Positions 50,217 to 61,098 of a DNA stretch of 64,000 nucleotides are shown one piece after another. The notes below the pieces were generated by a model. The model made no database searches. It worked only from the letters and a program-made list of their open reading frames with translations, and had not been told where the DNA came from. Location: contig CANNZV010001106.1 of NCBI GenBank assembly GCA_947561585.1, forward strand, positions 1 through 64,000, in the 5' to 3' direction. Source of the stretch: Caprella mutica (Eukaryota > Arthropoda > Malacostraca > Amphipoda > Caprellidae). The first letter of the stretch is position 1, and each line of letters opens with the position of its first letter. A program made the position numbers and the translations under genes.

Positions 50217-50420
50217 TTACATCTCTATTCTAACTACGATTGGATCTTCGTTGAACCAGCTGTAGATATTCGATCTCTTGGTCATCAACCTTATTAACGC
50301 TGATCGAGAGCTGACGATCAGTTTTCGTATTTTCCTTATCGGAGTAATACCCTTCAGATTGCTATGCTCCATCACACTTCTGTTTGCTAACAATGTGTTT
50401 GACACATGGATAGGACACAA
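50217..50420 (-). other. possible exon or decayed coding fragment, minus strand
   Basis: Minus-strand frame of 67 codons in a stretch less AT-rich than its flanks. A consensus splice donor GTAAGT (plus strand ACTTAC, 50215-50220) overlaps its end. A second minus frame over the same DNA is also nearly open. I recognise no domain. Real exon, decayed repeat and chance are all possible. Confidence 0.2.
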
Positions 50421-51118
50421 TTGTTACTTCAGTTTCGACTGTGAACATTGCTAGAGCTTGCAGTATAATGGAAGGAATTTGACGATCTGAAGTTGATTGT
50501 AACGGACAGTCATGATTGAATATTTAAAAAATGTGAATATTCTATAAAAACGAGTCTTGCTTTAAATATTATATAAGGTTGTGACGTTATGTGTTTATTC
50601 CTTATAACGTTTCACTCTATGGGTTACGTGTGATAGGATCCTACTCTGTTTAATATTTTCAGATTCCTTTTTCTCAATATATCTCTTTCTACTAAATACT
50701 CATGGTACCATGCCCTAGAACCATCTTGCCAATATGGTTCCGACCTCAGGCCTCTGGTCCAAGCTTAACTGTATTTAGGGTAATAAAGTGATGTAATTAA
50801 CACTTAAAGAGAATATATTCATTAGTCAAGCAATGGTTATTACAAAGTGTATCTCCACTAGAACGCTCACAAGTTAATGTCTCAATAACTAAGACTGGAG
50901 ATAAGGTGTGTATCTCGCGAGAGCAGATCGGTAACTAACTTGAATGTTACTTACTTACAATCATATAGGTTCGTGATAGCAGTAATGCATACACAATAGC
51001 TGTGTTTGCCTTACTACAAGGTGATTTTTTATAAATTTGTATCAAAATTTTCTAACTGGTCGTTAGTACATTTTGACAAATAAAATAATTTAAATTTACT
51101 AAATTCTTTTTAATAAAA
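50421..51118. other. unassigned complex DNA
   Basis: 50580-51020 is relatively complex and has TG and CA at plausible ends (TGTGATAGG near 50628, CTTACTACA near 51019), but no flanking duplication or promoter layout that would support an LTR. Confidence 0.35.
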
Positions 51119-51202
51119 AAAGAAATTTATGGTGGGGCCATAGAAGAATATGTGTATTCCCCTCTAATCTGCTAAGCCCACACCATAATTTCCTACCTGG
51201 GT
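51119..51202. mobile_element. MITE family B, copy B3
   Basis: Left arm AGAAATTTATGGTGGGGCCA with TAGAAGA; right arm CCCACACCATAATTTCCTAC with CTGGG. Best-preserved arms of the family in the window. Confidence 0.75.
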
Positions 51203-51723
51203 AGCATATTTCAAGTACAGTATTTAAAAGGGGAGTTGAGAGCAAGATTACAGAGAACAAAATTGCTCATACCGAACAAGGCGGTGTAATTTGATTCCAT
51301 TAAAACCAAAGAAGCGCCTCAATGGGATCTCTTCACCACTTCTATCGCCATCATTGAATGGACTTTATAGTCCAACTTAGAGACTATTTAGATGCTGTAT
51401 TAGCCATCGCAAATTCTATTGACTTCTAAATACCCATTTAGAAGGAATGTTCTTTCATCATCCGGCAGTAATTGAAAGTTGAAAAATACCTCCACGCACT
51501 GGTAATTGTTATAGTACCATGTGAAGTAAAATATTACACTTAGTTACAAGAATCGTTTTTACAATGAATATCGTTATTATGAATTATATTTTATTACTAA
51601 TAAGGTCTTAATCAGATGATTTATTAATTAAATTTATTGAAGACGTACATCGATAAATAGTGATACATAAAGTCCTTCAAACAATTAATTCATTATTATG
51701 AGTAGTCAATAAAAATAAAAAAG
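51203..51723. other. unassigned DNA
   Basis: Nothing recognised; 51250-51500 is of balanced composition. Confidence 0.45.
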
Positions 51724-51985
51724 TAACTGTACAGGAATATGTCACTGTACGGGAATACGTAACTGTAATAGAATACGTTACTGTACGGGAATACGTAACT
51801 GTACGGGAATACGTAACTGCACGGGAATATGTCATGTCACTGTACGGGAATACGTAACTGTACGGGAATACGTAACTGCACGGGAATACGTCACTGCACG
51901 GGAATACGTAACTGTACGGGAATACGTAACTGTACGGGAATACGTCACTGTACGGGAATACGTCACTGTACAAGAATACGTAAAT
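51724..51985. repeat. 18-bp minisatellite, about 14.5 copies
   Basis: Unit AATACGTAACTGTACGGG with AAC/CAC and TAC/CAC alternations. Multiple-of-three unit; the overlapping 60-133 codon frames are simple peptide repeats and not genes. Confidence 0.96.
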
Positions 51986-52637
51986 ATGCCCAATGTACGA
52001 CAACTTACTAGTCTCACTAGCATACGCCATCATATCAAATGTCAAATAAACTACGAAATAATATGAAGCCTGAGCCACAATTCACTCCTAATGTCACTAA
52101 GAGGATAAGCCATCTGTGTCGAAGAAAAGAAGATCAGGGCAATTCTCTTCCGTGAACTTATAAAGACTTGAATTTGCATACGACGGGGGAGATGTTCTAA
52201 CTATTTGTGGTGTTGGGAGAGATAAAAATGAAATGTTATTTGTATTTAAACATTTTTAAAGGGAAAGACTGTTCTTATGATGCTAAGAAATCAATATTCA
52301 CTGTTGGTATATTAACAGTTTCACCGCGGAGTTTTTCCTGCTCGAGATTGGATCTACTTAACGTTTTTTTGGATAGTATTAGATGTTTCTAGAATGATGG
52401 CGTTTTTTTTCTCAATTCATTACTTATAGACTGGGTCTGGTACCACTAATTAACGACACTTGACTAGTGGGATGAATTCCAATAAAAATATTGATAAATA
52501 TGTGTTTAGTGAGACTCAAACTCTTGAATAACAAGAATAACCATTCCATAAGTTAAAATTATTTGGTTTAGGATATATTTACTTTAAAACAATAAAATAT
52601 GTATATGAGACGCACATAAGCCACCAGGTGCCAGCAA
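51986..52637. other. unassigned DNA
   Basis: Nothing recognised; short frame 52207-52392 lacks motifs. Confidence 0.5.
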
Positions 52638-53001
52638 AATTCATCCTTTGAAATTTCGTCCTTGAAAATTTAGTCCACTGAAATTCGTCCTCGGAAATTT
52701 CGTCCTTGAAAACTTAGTCCACTGAAATTCGTCCTCGGAAATTTCGTCCTTGAAAACTTAGTCCACTGAAATCCGTCCTCGGAAATTTCGTCCTTGAAAA
52801 TTTAGTCCACTGAAATTCGTCCTCGGAAATTTCGTCCTTGAAAACTTAGTCCACTGAAATTCGTTCTCGGAAATTTCGTCCTTGAAAATTTAGTCCACTG
52901 AAATTCGTCCTCGGAAATTTCGTCCTTGATAACTTAGTCCACTAAAAATCCGTCCTCGAAAATTTCATCCTTGAAAACTTAGTCCACTAAAAATTCGTCC
53001 A
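52638..53001. repeat. 44-bp minisatellite of three related sub-units, about 8 copies
   Basis: Each 44-bp unit is built from AAATTCGTCCTCGG, AAATTTCGTCCTTG and AAAACTTAGTCCACTG, that is, three 14-16 bp variants of one GTCC-bearing motif. A single related segment lies at 58067-58116 (AAATTTCGTCC, later TTAGTCCACGAAAT), so the array probably grew from part of a dispersed element. Confidence 0.95.
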
Positions 53002-53174
53002 TGCTTCCAATTTTTCATAAATTATGAATACAAATAAGGACATCAGGGAGTGTTAACAATGTATATAAGAGATAAAAATGTCGGTATTATTTTATATCTT
53101 AGCTTCACTAACGGATCGAGGACATTTTAGATCTGGGATTTTTGGTACTAGGACAATTTCCACCTTAGGACAAT

Positions 53175-53265
53175 GGCCAAAACCCCCAACCGGACCGCTA
53201 ACCTACTTCTAAGTAAAATATTGCACTGTATTTTAGTATTTACTTGAGCTTAACATTAATAATTA
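53175..53265 (+). repeat. dispersed repeat Y, plus copy
   Basis: Aligns with the reverse complement of 58395-58487. Shared core is GGACCGCTAACCTA preceded by CCAAAAC and followed by an AT-rich stretch with GTATTTAGTAT-like sequence and TTAACATTAAT. It lies just after the 44-bp array. Confidence 0.65.
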
Positions 53266-54964
53266 AAAAAACTAATAGGGAAATAATTAACAATAATTAA
53301 CAATAACAACAAACTAGAGGATACAACAAACTACATTACGGCTTCATATCAAAACTTTACCCTAACCTTTTTCCTCCTTTAAAATATATTACTTTGCGTC
53401 GAATGGACGAGTTTTCCGGTCACGAAGTTCCATGTAACGTTACATATATATTCTATTGTCCAAATTTCTCGTTTAAAATTCTGTCTGTAGAAATATTATC
53501 TAAGACTGAATGTTGTACTCTGTTTCTTGATGAAAATGTATACAAAGAATGGCTATGGGCCGGAATTTATTGGAAATGTACAAACATAATCACTATAGCT
53601 CCTCCTTTCATTTTGCATAATGCCTCTCTTACTGGGTACGTAATATTGCTATTAGTGGTTAATTAAGTGAATTAAGTGTAATCAAATTAAGTGTAACTTA
53701 GTTCTTTCACAGCCATGCAAGCGCATTTCAAGCATTTCGTAATTATAATTGGACATATTTAATACATTTAAAGCTATAAAATAGCTGGACGTGTATGTCC
53801 CAGTCTCGGTGAAAAGGTTCAGGAAATAATTCATCATATAATAAAGCATAATTTATGAATATTATTCAATGAGCTCTTATAGAATTTTGAAGTGAAGCAA
53901 TTCCTAAATAACTCTATTTAATTCAAAAGAATTACTATTATTCTTTCACTTATTGAAAATAATAAACTCATTTCAGTAAATGTTCTATTATATTACTTAA
54001 ATTACGAATATTATTTTGCTACATTCATCACTATTATATTTCTTTTGCTATTTACTTTTTGTTTGTTATTAAACCAGGCAAATAATAAGAGAAATACTTT
54101 GAAAAACGTAATTATATTTGATTATTCGTTATATAACTTAGGTCTAAGAAGATCATAAATCTTATAAGATTGTTCGTAAAAAGCTATTAATAAAAAAATC
54201 CAAAATGTCATATGATTTACTATATATTATAATATATATTATTATATACATTTTTCTAATAATGTAATAAAAAAAATTATATAAGTAATATTTAGACATT
54301 AAAAGTTTTAATTTCAAATAATGCAATTAAAAATTGATTTTATATTTCACTGCACCGAAGATTGAAAGTAATTCAGTGTCCTATAGAAAATGTGTCTTGG
54401 AACAGCATTGTGAAAATGATGATATTAGATTGTGACGATGTTCTCAAAAATAAAAGTTAACTGGGAGGTTTATGAATCTGCTGTTTCAATTTCCGACTGG
54501 GTCAGTCATTTTTGTCAAAATTAAAACATTGAGCTACATTGATCATTATCTCTCCAAGCCAAAAAAGAGAGCATTAAATATAAGACAGATGTCGACGAGA
54601 GCCTACAGCAACCATTCGTAAAACAGAGAGAGAGGAAAAGAAAAGCTTATAAGATTCAAGAAGACTTCATTTCAAACCAATGGGATATTCCTCGGATAGG
54701 AGTAGGATTCTTATTGCCCAAAGGAACATTATTAAAATGCTCTCGTCTTTAATGACTTTCTTACTTTGGTTTGGATACACTATGAAAGAATATTATTTAA
54801 AATAGGTAAAATTGTTTGCAATTTATCAATTATTCTCATTTTAATCCTTTCAGGCCTACACCTTTCAGGGAATTAAATGTCAAATAATTATGACTATACC
54901 TAACCATTTATGTAAGTGGTTCAAAATTGGAGCTGACGAGCAGCATACAAACTTTATTTTTAAA
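53266..54964. other. unassigned AT-rich DNA
   Basis: Plus frame 53394-53666 (90 codons) begins in a less AT-rich patch (GTCGAATGGACGAGTTTTCC) but has no recognisable domain. Nothing else. Confidence 0.45.
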
Positions 54965-55144
54965 GGTGGTACATTTTCTGTACCACTGAGCATTAAACGT
55001 AATAATTATGGTGGTAAGGAATATTTACCCACCTGTTTTGAAAGCGTTTTTTTATGTGGTATACTTTCTGTACCACCGAGTGCTAATAGTAACCGTCAGT
55101 GTGGTACAAAATATGTACCACCAGACTTTATAGAGTTTAAACTT
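54965..55144 (+). repeat. degenerate 45-bp repeat, four copies, each with a GTGGTAC...GTACCAC hairpin
   Basis: Units begin at 54965, 55010, 55055 and 55100. Units 1, 3 and 4 keep an inverted pair GTGGTA / TACCAC about 21 bp across (GTGGTACATTTTCTGTACCA, GTGGTATACTTTCTGTACCA, GTGGTACAAAATATGTACCA); unit 2 has GGTGGTAAGGAATATTTACC. The remaining 24 bp of each unit are almost unrelated. The plus frame 54890-55159 (89 codons) reads through with a 15-residue period: GGTFSVP, GGKEYLP, CGILSVP, CGTKYVP. Whether the conserved part is a peptide or a DNA/RNA structure cannot be told; no protein family recognised. Confidence 0.75.
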
Positions 55145-56020
55145 ACTGATGGAAAATGAGCAGAGAATATAATAAAATTCAATATTATTATTATTATATT
55201 TAGAGATGTCAATAACTACCATTAAATATTTATTGAACTTAAAGTTTACAACATATAGAAGAGAATATTACTATAACGAAAAAAAAAATCGGAACAAAAA
55301 ACAAGCCCGTATTTTTAAGTATAAAAATCACTTAACAACCATTAAATATTAATAGTGTTACATTCCATAGGAGGAAGAGGATCCTTACTATGCAAATTGA
55401 ATTACTGCCTTGTGTCTTTCAAAGGACAGCTTCAAGAATTTCCCCCTGAGAAGGTTTGTTTATTAAGTTCTGTCACTGCGTGATAATCTGCCCAAACGAC
55501 AACAGTTCCGCACTCTAAGTCTCTTGAAGCTTCATTATTTAGACCTAAAGAATTAAGCCTTCTCCTCGAGTTCTTTTTTTCTTTATGGAGTGGTAATATG
55601 CAGTGTGGCAAAATGCGGACACGGCATGTTTTATTTATGAGAGAGAAATTAAATATTAGGAAACTTTAAGCAATATAAGAGATCTAGTGTATTTTGAAAC
55701 TATATATTCAATTATTTATTGTATACACTATCTATTCTCTTTCGTTATGGAGAAATTTTTGTCATAATAATTTAAGCTAGAAGTCTGATGTTTCTTCATC
55801 TCCAATTCTTACTGAAATTTAACACTAAATATTAGCTTAAAACATCTTAGCGTTAGGAAATATCTTATTTCAAAGAAAATGAATTCAATTTCCTCATTGG
55901 ACATCTAACACCGGCCCTCCTGGACAGCAATAATACATACCTACATGTATGAATAAAATCGTTAACCTATAAGTATCATGCTATTTAAAGCGGTACAATA
56001 AAACCCCCATCTTAATCTCT
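55145..56020. other. unassigned DNA
   Basis: AT-rich with a balanced stretch at 55440-55600. Nothing recognised. Confidence 0.45.
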
Positions 56021-57378
56021 ATGCAGGGTCGGACGGGGTATCACTGCGCACAATCCCGCAAACTCGAAAACTAAAGGTACTAGAGAAACTCTTTTTCTCG
56101 TGACGAAATGGTCATGAGTGAGGATGGTTCTCAACCAGTTTCGAAGTAATAGATAAATAAATAAAATACTTATGGGCCATTTTTTTGTGCGTAACTTTTA
56201 GTGAGTGCATCGGGGTATCACTGCGCACATGAAGGGGTATTACTGCGCACATGAAGGGGTATTACTGCGCATTGCATAAATAAAACACTTCTCTCCCCCA
56301 CCTAAATACCTCCTTTCCCCATTTTGATGCCCCACTTTACCCCTATACCCCCCTCTTTCCCCATCTAAATGTCCCTCTCCTCCCATCTTAATCCCCCTCT
56401 ATTTCCATCTAAATCCCCCTCTCCTAACACTTTAATCACACTCTCTCCTCATCGAAATTTCCCTCTTTTCCCATCTAAATCCCTCTCTTCCCCATCTAAT
56501 TTCCGTCTCTCCCCCATCTATTTCCCCCTCTCCTACATCTGAATCCTCCCCCCCCCCTCATCTAAACGTCTGTATTTCCCTCTCTACATGCCCTCTCCCC
56601 AATTTAATTGTCCCTTGCTTTTTGAACACATATTTAATGAATCTGCAACAAATTTAACACTTAAATTTTACGCAACTAGTTAACTACTTATATCAAGTAA
56701 TATAATACGATCGTACATTTATTGTTAATCAATATTTAATTCAAAAACCTCTCACCCCCCCACCCCCCTAAATACCCACTCTCCCTATTTTAATACCCCC
56801 ACATCAAGTTGCATAGCTACTACGATCATAAGTTTATTGTTAATCAAATTTATAATTAAATAACAACTTATTCAATATTTTTGCTTTTATTAAGAGCTAA
56901 AAACTCATATTTCTTATATTTATTTACATACAAATATTGTTACTAATGATGCGCAGTGATACCCCTCTACTTCTAAATTATCTGGGGTATCACTGCGCAC
57001 GGTTGTGGCGGGAAAACCGTTATAACTGAGAAATTGAAAATTTGACATGATGTAACTGTTATTGCTTGTGTTAAGATGTTAAAACAATATAATTCCATAT
57101 ATCTCGGCTCTTGAGTTATTGGAGAGTTTGCGGGATCTAAATATCATCAGCGCAAACTTTTTTCAGATCGTTTTGAGAGCACTAAATACATCGCGACTTA
57201 GCTGTAGAAATCCTAATAGGATAATGGTGTGTCATTATGTTTATGGGAGAAAAGAAGATGCTTGAAATGATGGTAAAATCAAATTTCGGCTAAAACAAGT
57301 AGTTTTATTATTATAAGAGGTGCGGAGTGATGCCCCATAAAAAAGGTATGCGTAGTGATACCCCGAACGACCCTACAT
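56021..57378. mobile_element. TIR element F (about 1.36 kb), non-autonomous DNA transposon
   Basis: Left end CAGGGTCGGACGGGGTATCA (from 56024) and the inverse of the right end TAGGGTCGTTCGGGGTATCA form inverted repeats of about 30 bp with roughly four mismatches, continuing into CTGCGCA/CTACGCA. A second, inner inverted pair is TCCCGCAAACTC (about 56056) and GAGTTTGCGGGA (about 57125). The terminal motif GGGGTATCACTGCGCA recurs inside: direct near 56213, 56235, 56257 and 56981, inverted near 56950, 57320 and 57349. Subterminal motif copies of this kind are usual where a transposase binds. There is no transposase frame. I cannot fix a target-site duplication; the CAGGGTCG start is compatible with hAT-like elements but that is a weak guess. 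Confidence 0.8.
56285..56615. repeat. pyrimidine-rich degenerate repeat of about 20 bp inside element F
   Basis: Strong C/T bias with recurring CCCCATCTAAATCCCCCTCT, about 15 degenerate units. A second shorter C-run follows at 56747-56800, with a duplicated TTTATTGTTAATCAA segment on either side. It is the most C-rich DNA in the window. Confidence 0.85.
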
Positions 57379-57507
57379 TTTCCAAGCAAGAAGGATGTAA
57401 TTCTAGGATAATGTCCCAGGAATAAATCCTTCTTAATATTCATTAATCAAAATTCATTAAATTAAATCTCTGGCGTGTCCTCTGAACAATTCTTTCTTTA
57501 GGGGTTG

Positions 57508-57596
57508 GGTAAGTCTCAAGTTATCGGACGGTTCCACATTTTAAATAATATAAGAAAAATCGATATAATTTTAACTTTTTTTTCAATTGATACCTG
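57508..57596. mobile_element. MITE family A, half copy A5 (opposite half)
   Basis: GGGTAAGTCTCAAGTTATCG, then GACGGTTCCACATT, ATATAAGAAAAATCGATATA and ending at the centre GATACCTG. The second arm is absent. The only half copy here in this orientation. Confidence 0.65.
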
Positions 57597-57681
57597 ATAT
57601 GATTTCTACTGTTTTCTCTATCAATTATTATATTTCCCTTACACTTCGTGAAACCTGTAGTTTCCATATGATAACTCTGCT

Positions 57682-57878
57682 TAAAGGTACGTTATGCATG
57701 CAGCGTTTGTTGTGATCATCGCTCAGCAATCATTGCCGAGCGATTAGTACAAAAAACTAGTTCAAGGCTGTTTTGCAGCGAGCGATTATCGCGAGCACTA
57801 TTTCAATGTGCTCCTATTCCTGGGTAATCATCACTGTATGATGATCGCAACAATCGCTGCATGCAAAACGTACCTTTA
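57682..57878. mobile_element. TIR MITE D (197 bp)
   Basis: Left end TAAAGGTACGTTATGCATGC and the inverse of the right end TAAAGGTACGTTTTGCATGC continue as inverted repeats for about 39 bp with three mismatches (AGCG, TTGTTG, GATCATC). Interior is non-coding and G+C-richer than the flanks. Its end resembles that of element C (GGTACG...ATGCATGC), so the two may use related transposases; PIF/Harbinger-like is a tentative guess. Confidence 0.8.
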
Positions 57879-58394
57879 GGTAGTATAGTCTTACAGGTCT
57901 GCCCAAGCATGTGTTCTTCCTACTTACTCTTTTGAAATTCCTAATTATAATATGATACGTGTGCCAAATTAAGTATAAGGAGTGTAAATTTATGTATTAT
58001 TGGAAGTGTTTTTTATAATTCTTGTGAATTAACCACGTCATGACAAGCTAAGTTTTTACTCGTGGCAGGAAATTTCGTCCAACGGATATTTTTTCCACAG
58101 ACAATTAGTCCACGAAATGCTTTAATTTCTCCTTATAAAGTATATGTATACTTAATGTTTTACATTATTTATGTGTATTTTGCAGTATAAAAGTGAAAGA
58201 TATCCTTTGCTGATAGTAATTAGAAATAGATGGTCTTTTAATATATGTAATTCACATGTAATCAGTGTAATGTATAGAAGTTAGACGTGACAGGATAATT
58301 GCCACCCGGAAAACTCTCCCCCGAATAATTATCAGGCTTCTTGGTTAAAAAACTGGTGATAAATTACATGCAAATTGTTTTTCCATTATACAAT
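57879..58394. other. unassigned DNA with traces of the 44-bp motif
   Basis: 58067-58116 contains AAATTTCGTCC and TTAGTCCACGAAAT, related to the 52638-53001 units. 58290-58340 has CCACCCGG and CCCCCGAATAATTATC of unknown origin. Confidence 0.5.
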
Positions 58395-58487
58395 TAATTA
58401 ATAGTTACCCAAATATATACTAAATACCCTACTAATTATTTCACATAAGGTTAGGTTAGCGGTCCAGTTCGTGGTGTTTTGGGTGTC
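58395..58487 (-). repeat. dispersed repeat Y, minus copy
   Basis: Inverse of 53175-53265, with core TAGGTTAGCGGTCC. The preceding AAGGTTAGG recalls the insect telomeric TTAGG unit, but only two units are present. Confidence 0.65.
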
Positions 58488-59922
58488 GTAATGTTTACCC
58501 CGAATGAAATTGAATGGTGCTGTATTAAATCTACGGTAATTTCATCATTAGGGTTGTAATTTCATCATTTTAAGGCATTTAATATCATTGATTACAAAAA
58601 TATAAAGTATTGAATAGGTCTAAACCTGTGGTATATAAAATAAGATACCATAACATTTCGTTTAGTCTGTGACATTCTTAATATTTACACCATAGTAGTC
58701 ATAATTTTTTTTCTGTGAGCATCCACATCATGCCTAGTTCTTTGCGAACAGTTAAATAGAAATAAGTTACTCGTCGTATATTCATATTAAGTAACACAAT
58801 CACTAAGTCAGAAAGCGTAAACGTAAATTATTATGATTTCTACATCGTAACTTTATTCCATAGATCGATATACCATTACATATAATGTTTTTTCTTTACT
58901 GTTAATAATAGAAGGGATATAATTAGATAATAATATAAATCATTTTTATTTCCCATATTTAATTCATATTTTAATATCTCTTTATTCTTGATACATTGTA
59001 ATAATTGCAATATTTGAATGCTAATGTATATCCATAATTTACAGTACTTACCATTTACAATTTAAGCACTAAAATAATAGCATTCAGTTCGTACAAATTA
59101 ACTACTAAAAAATGCTAACGAATAAACATTATCGAGTTGCAAGCCTATTTTACGCAAATTAAAAAAAATCTTCCCCATCATAATGCCTTCAAAAAAGAAT
59201 ATTCACTGTAAAAATGATTCAACATTTCCTTTGTTGCTTGTATCTAATTGATCGCTCAAATACTCTGAATTATTGCTTCTCTTTATAATTTTTGATCATT
59301 AAAAACATTCTTTTGTTCCTTGTGAAATCATAAAACACTGTTCAGGTTTGTATAAAGTTTGTGACTATCATTAAGGTCAAGCAGTGCTCGAATGCTTCTG
59401 AAACTCTCTAATGGAAGAAAATTATATAAACTTGATTGTTACAAAAATACCTCAATTGAAAAGAATGGAGTATGAAAATATCAACAAATTGAAATTCTTA
59501 GTTAATAAAAATGATATATTTTGATAATATAATCCAGTTATTAACTATCATTCTTATATATTTACTAATAGCTAATCAGTTAAAATATTTATAGACTGAC
59601 TATGCATTAATATATGATAGAAATTTTCTCAGATGTTTCTTATAGTATTTTATGTAATTAAAGCAATAACAATAAATATGAGAAATGATCGCTCATGTCA
59701 AATTAAATAAAGAGAAATGACGTTAATACTCATACTTTTCTTATTTTTTGGTGAGAATTTTCAACAATTGAAAGAATAAATCTATTATTTAATTTTATTT
59801 TATTTTATTCATAAAGCAAAATTTTATCACATTAAAAGTCTTGAATTTTCGCTGTAGAATACAACTTTAGGGTTGTAGAGACGATTAGAATATAATTTTA
59901 ATTAATTAAATTGAATTGTTGA

Positions 59923-59924
<2 letters not shown>
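58488..59924. other. unassigned AT-rich DNA
   Basis: No gene or repeat recognised apart from a short TTTTA run near 59790-59810. Confidence 0.5.

Positions 59925-59959
<35 letters not shown>
59925..59959. repeat. (AT)n microsatellite
   Basis: About 17 uninterrupted TA dinucleotides. Confidence 0.97.
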
Positions 59960-59960
<1 letters not shown>

Positions 59961-60030
59961 TCATTAACTATTGATAATATATTTGATTTTGGAATTGCAT
60001 TCAGATTTTACGATCCAAATTTATAATATA

Positions 60031-60265
60031 CAGGCAGACCCCGCTTTAATTAGACCCCGCTGTTATAACAGGACGACTTAAAGCGAATTTGACCCCGAGC
60101 TTACTTTCATCAGTTGTACCGGAAAATTATTGCACCATGCAAACGTTCTTGTGATTTTTGTTAAAAGAAAATGAAAAGAATGGAGTAACAATGCTTACTT
60201 AAACTTAAAGCGGGGTCTCCTCCACTTTGAGGTACGATTTTCTTACTTAAAGATGGGTCTCCCTG
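60031..60265. mobile_element. pogo/Tigger-like MITE (235 bp) with TA target duplication
   Basis: Ends CAGGCAGACCCCGCTTTAA (left) and, inverted, CAGGGAGACCCATCTTTAA (right) match at 16 of 19 positions, and both are flanked by TA (60029-60030 and 60266-60267), the target duplication of the Tc1/mariner superfamily. The CAGGCA start with an ACCCCG/ACCTCG block is the style of Tigger and pogo elements. A second inward copy of the end (TTAAAGCGGGGTCTCCTCC near 60205) sits inside the right end. Non-coding. Confidence 0.75.
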
Positions 60266-60421
60266 TACAAAATTATTATTGTACAATCATTATTAAAATC
60301 TAGGTACTAAATTTTATTTGACAGTTAACCCCTTATGTTTTAAAGGGACATATATGTCCTCTTTCAAGTTACGTATTTGGTGAATTTTTATGAGATATTT
60401 TACTGAAACGATCGGATTAAA

Positions 60422-60570
60422 ACATGTGTACTCTTTCATATATTAGAGCACATGTGTACCCTTACATATATTAGAGCACATGTGTACTCTTTCATATATT
60501 AGAGCACATGTGTACCCTTACATATATTAGAGCACATGTGCACTCTTACATATATTAGAGCACATGTGTA
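60422..60570. repeat. 28-bp tandem repeat, about 5.3 copies
   Basis: Unit ACATGTGTACTCTTTCATAT followed by ATTAGAGC; CTCTTTC and CCCTTAC types alternate, which implies that a two-unit 56-bp block was amplified. Confidence 0.95.
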
Positions 60571-60944
60571 CTTAAACATAATAGTGATTTTTTTTATTGT
60601 TTGATATTCTTTCTTTACCTGTATATTAAAAGAGAATCACCAAAATTCTCCTTCTTTCTCACTAATATAAATTTAGAGCATAAAGGGTTAAATAATAGTT
60701 CTCAATAGACCATTGAAGACATTGGAGCTCAGCAAGGGACGCTTCTCTCTCTGTGTCTGCAGAAACACAACTGACTGCTTCAACGGTGAAGAAGTGAGTG
60801 AGTTAGTATGTTTGTGTGGTGGGAAGGGGGAGGTGTGGAGGATGTGAAGAGGGAGGGGGATGAAAGCAGTTACTCTTGTATATTTCAATTTTCTAACTCT
60901 TACATTGTTTTTCGAAGTGAAAAATAGACTAAGTTTTCAATGTA
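60571..60944. other. unassigned DNA
   Basis: G-rich patch (GGGAAGGGGGAGGTGTGG near 60821) within otherwise AT-rich DNA. The minus-strand frame 60688-60888 follows this bias and is not supported. Confidence 0.45.
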
Positions 60945-61098
60945 GGCTAAGTTACGAATTTTCGGTCGGTTTTATGTATTCGGTCATATAAGAAAATGCG
61001 ATATATTAATAATTAAAATGAGAATTAAATTATTATTATTATCTCGTGTTTTCTTATATTACCGAAGATGTGATATCGACCGATAATTCGTGACTTAC
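60945..61098. mobile_element. MITE family A, centre-deleted copy A3
   Basis: Left end GGCTAAGTTACGAATTTTCG and right end ACCGATAATTCGTGACTTAC are inverted, with GGTCATATAAGAAAA and TTTTCTTATATTACC inside. The middle is shorter than in A1 and lacks CTGCAG. Confidence 0.75.

Noticed and set aside
50628..51019. LTR-like block with TG and CA ends
   Set aside because: No matching flanking duplication, no primer-binding site, no clear promoter or polyadenylation layout.
51677..52078. Minus frame of 133 codons and its shadows
   Set aside because: Artefacts of the 18-bp array, open in several frames at once.
15413..55144. Excess of arrays with units divisible by three, which would hint at selection for coding
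   Set aside because: Seven of about twenty arrays have such units, close to the one third expected by chance.
58447..58460. Telomeric (TTAGG)n tract
   Set aside because: Only about two units, inside dispersed repeat Y.
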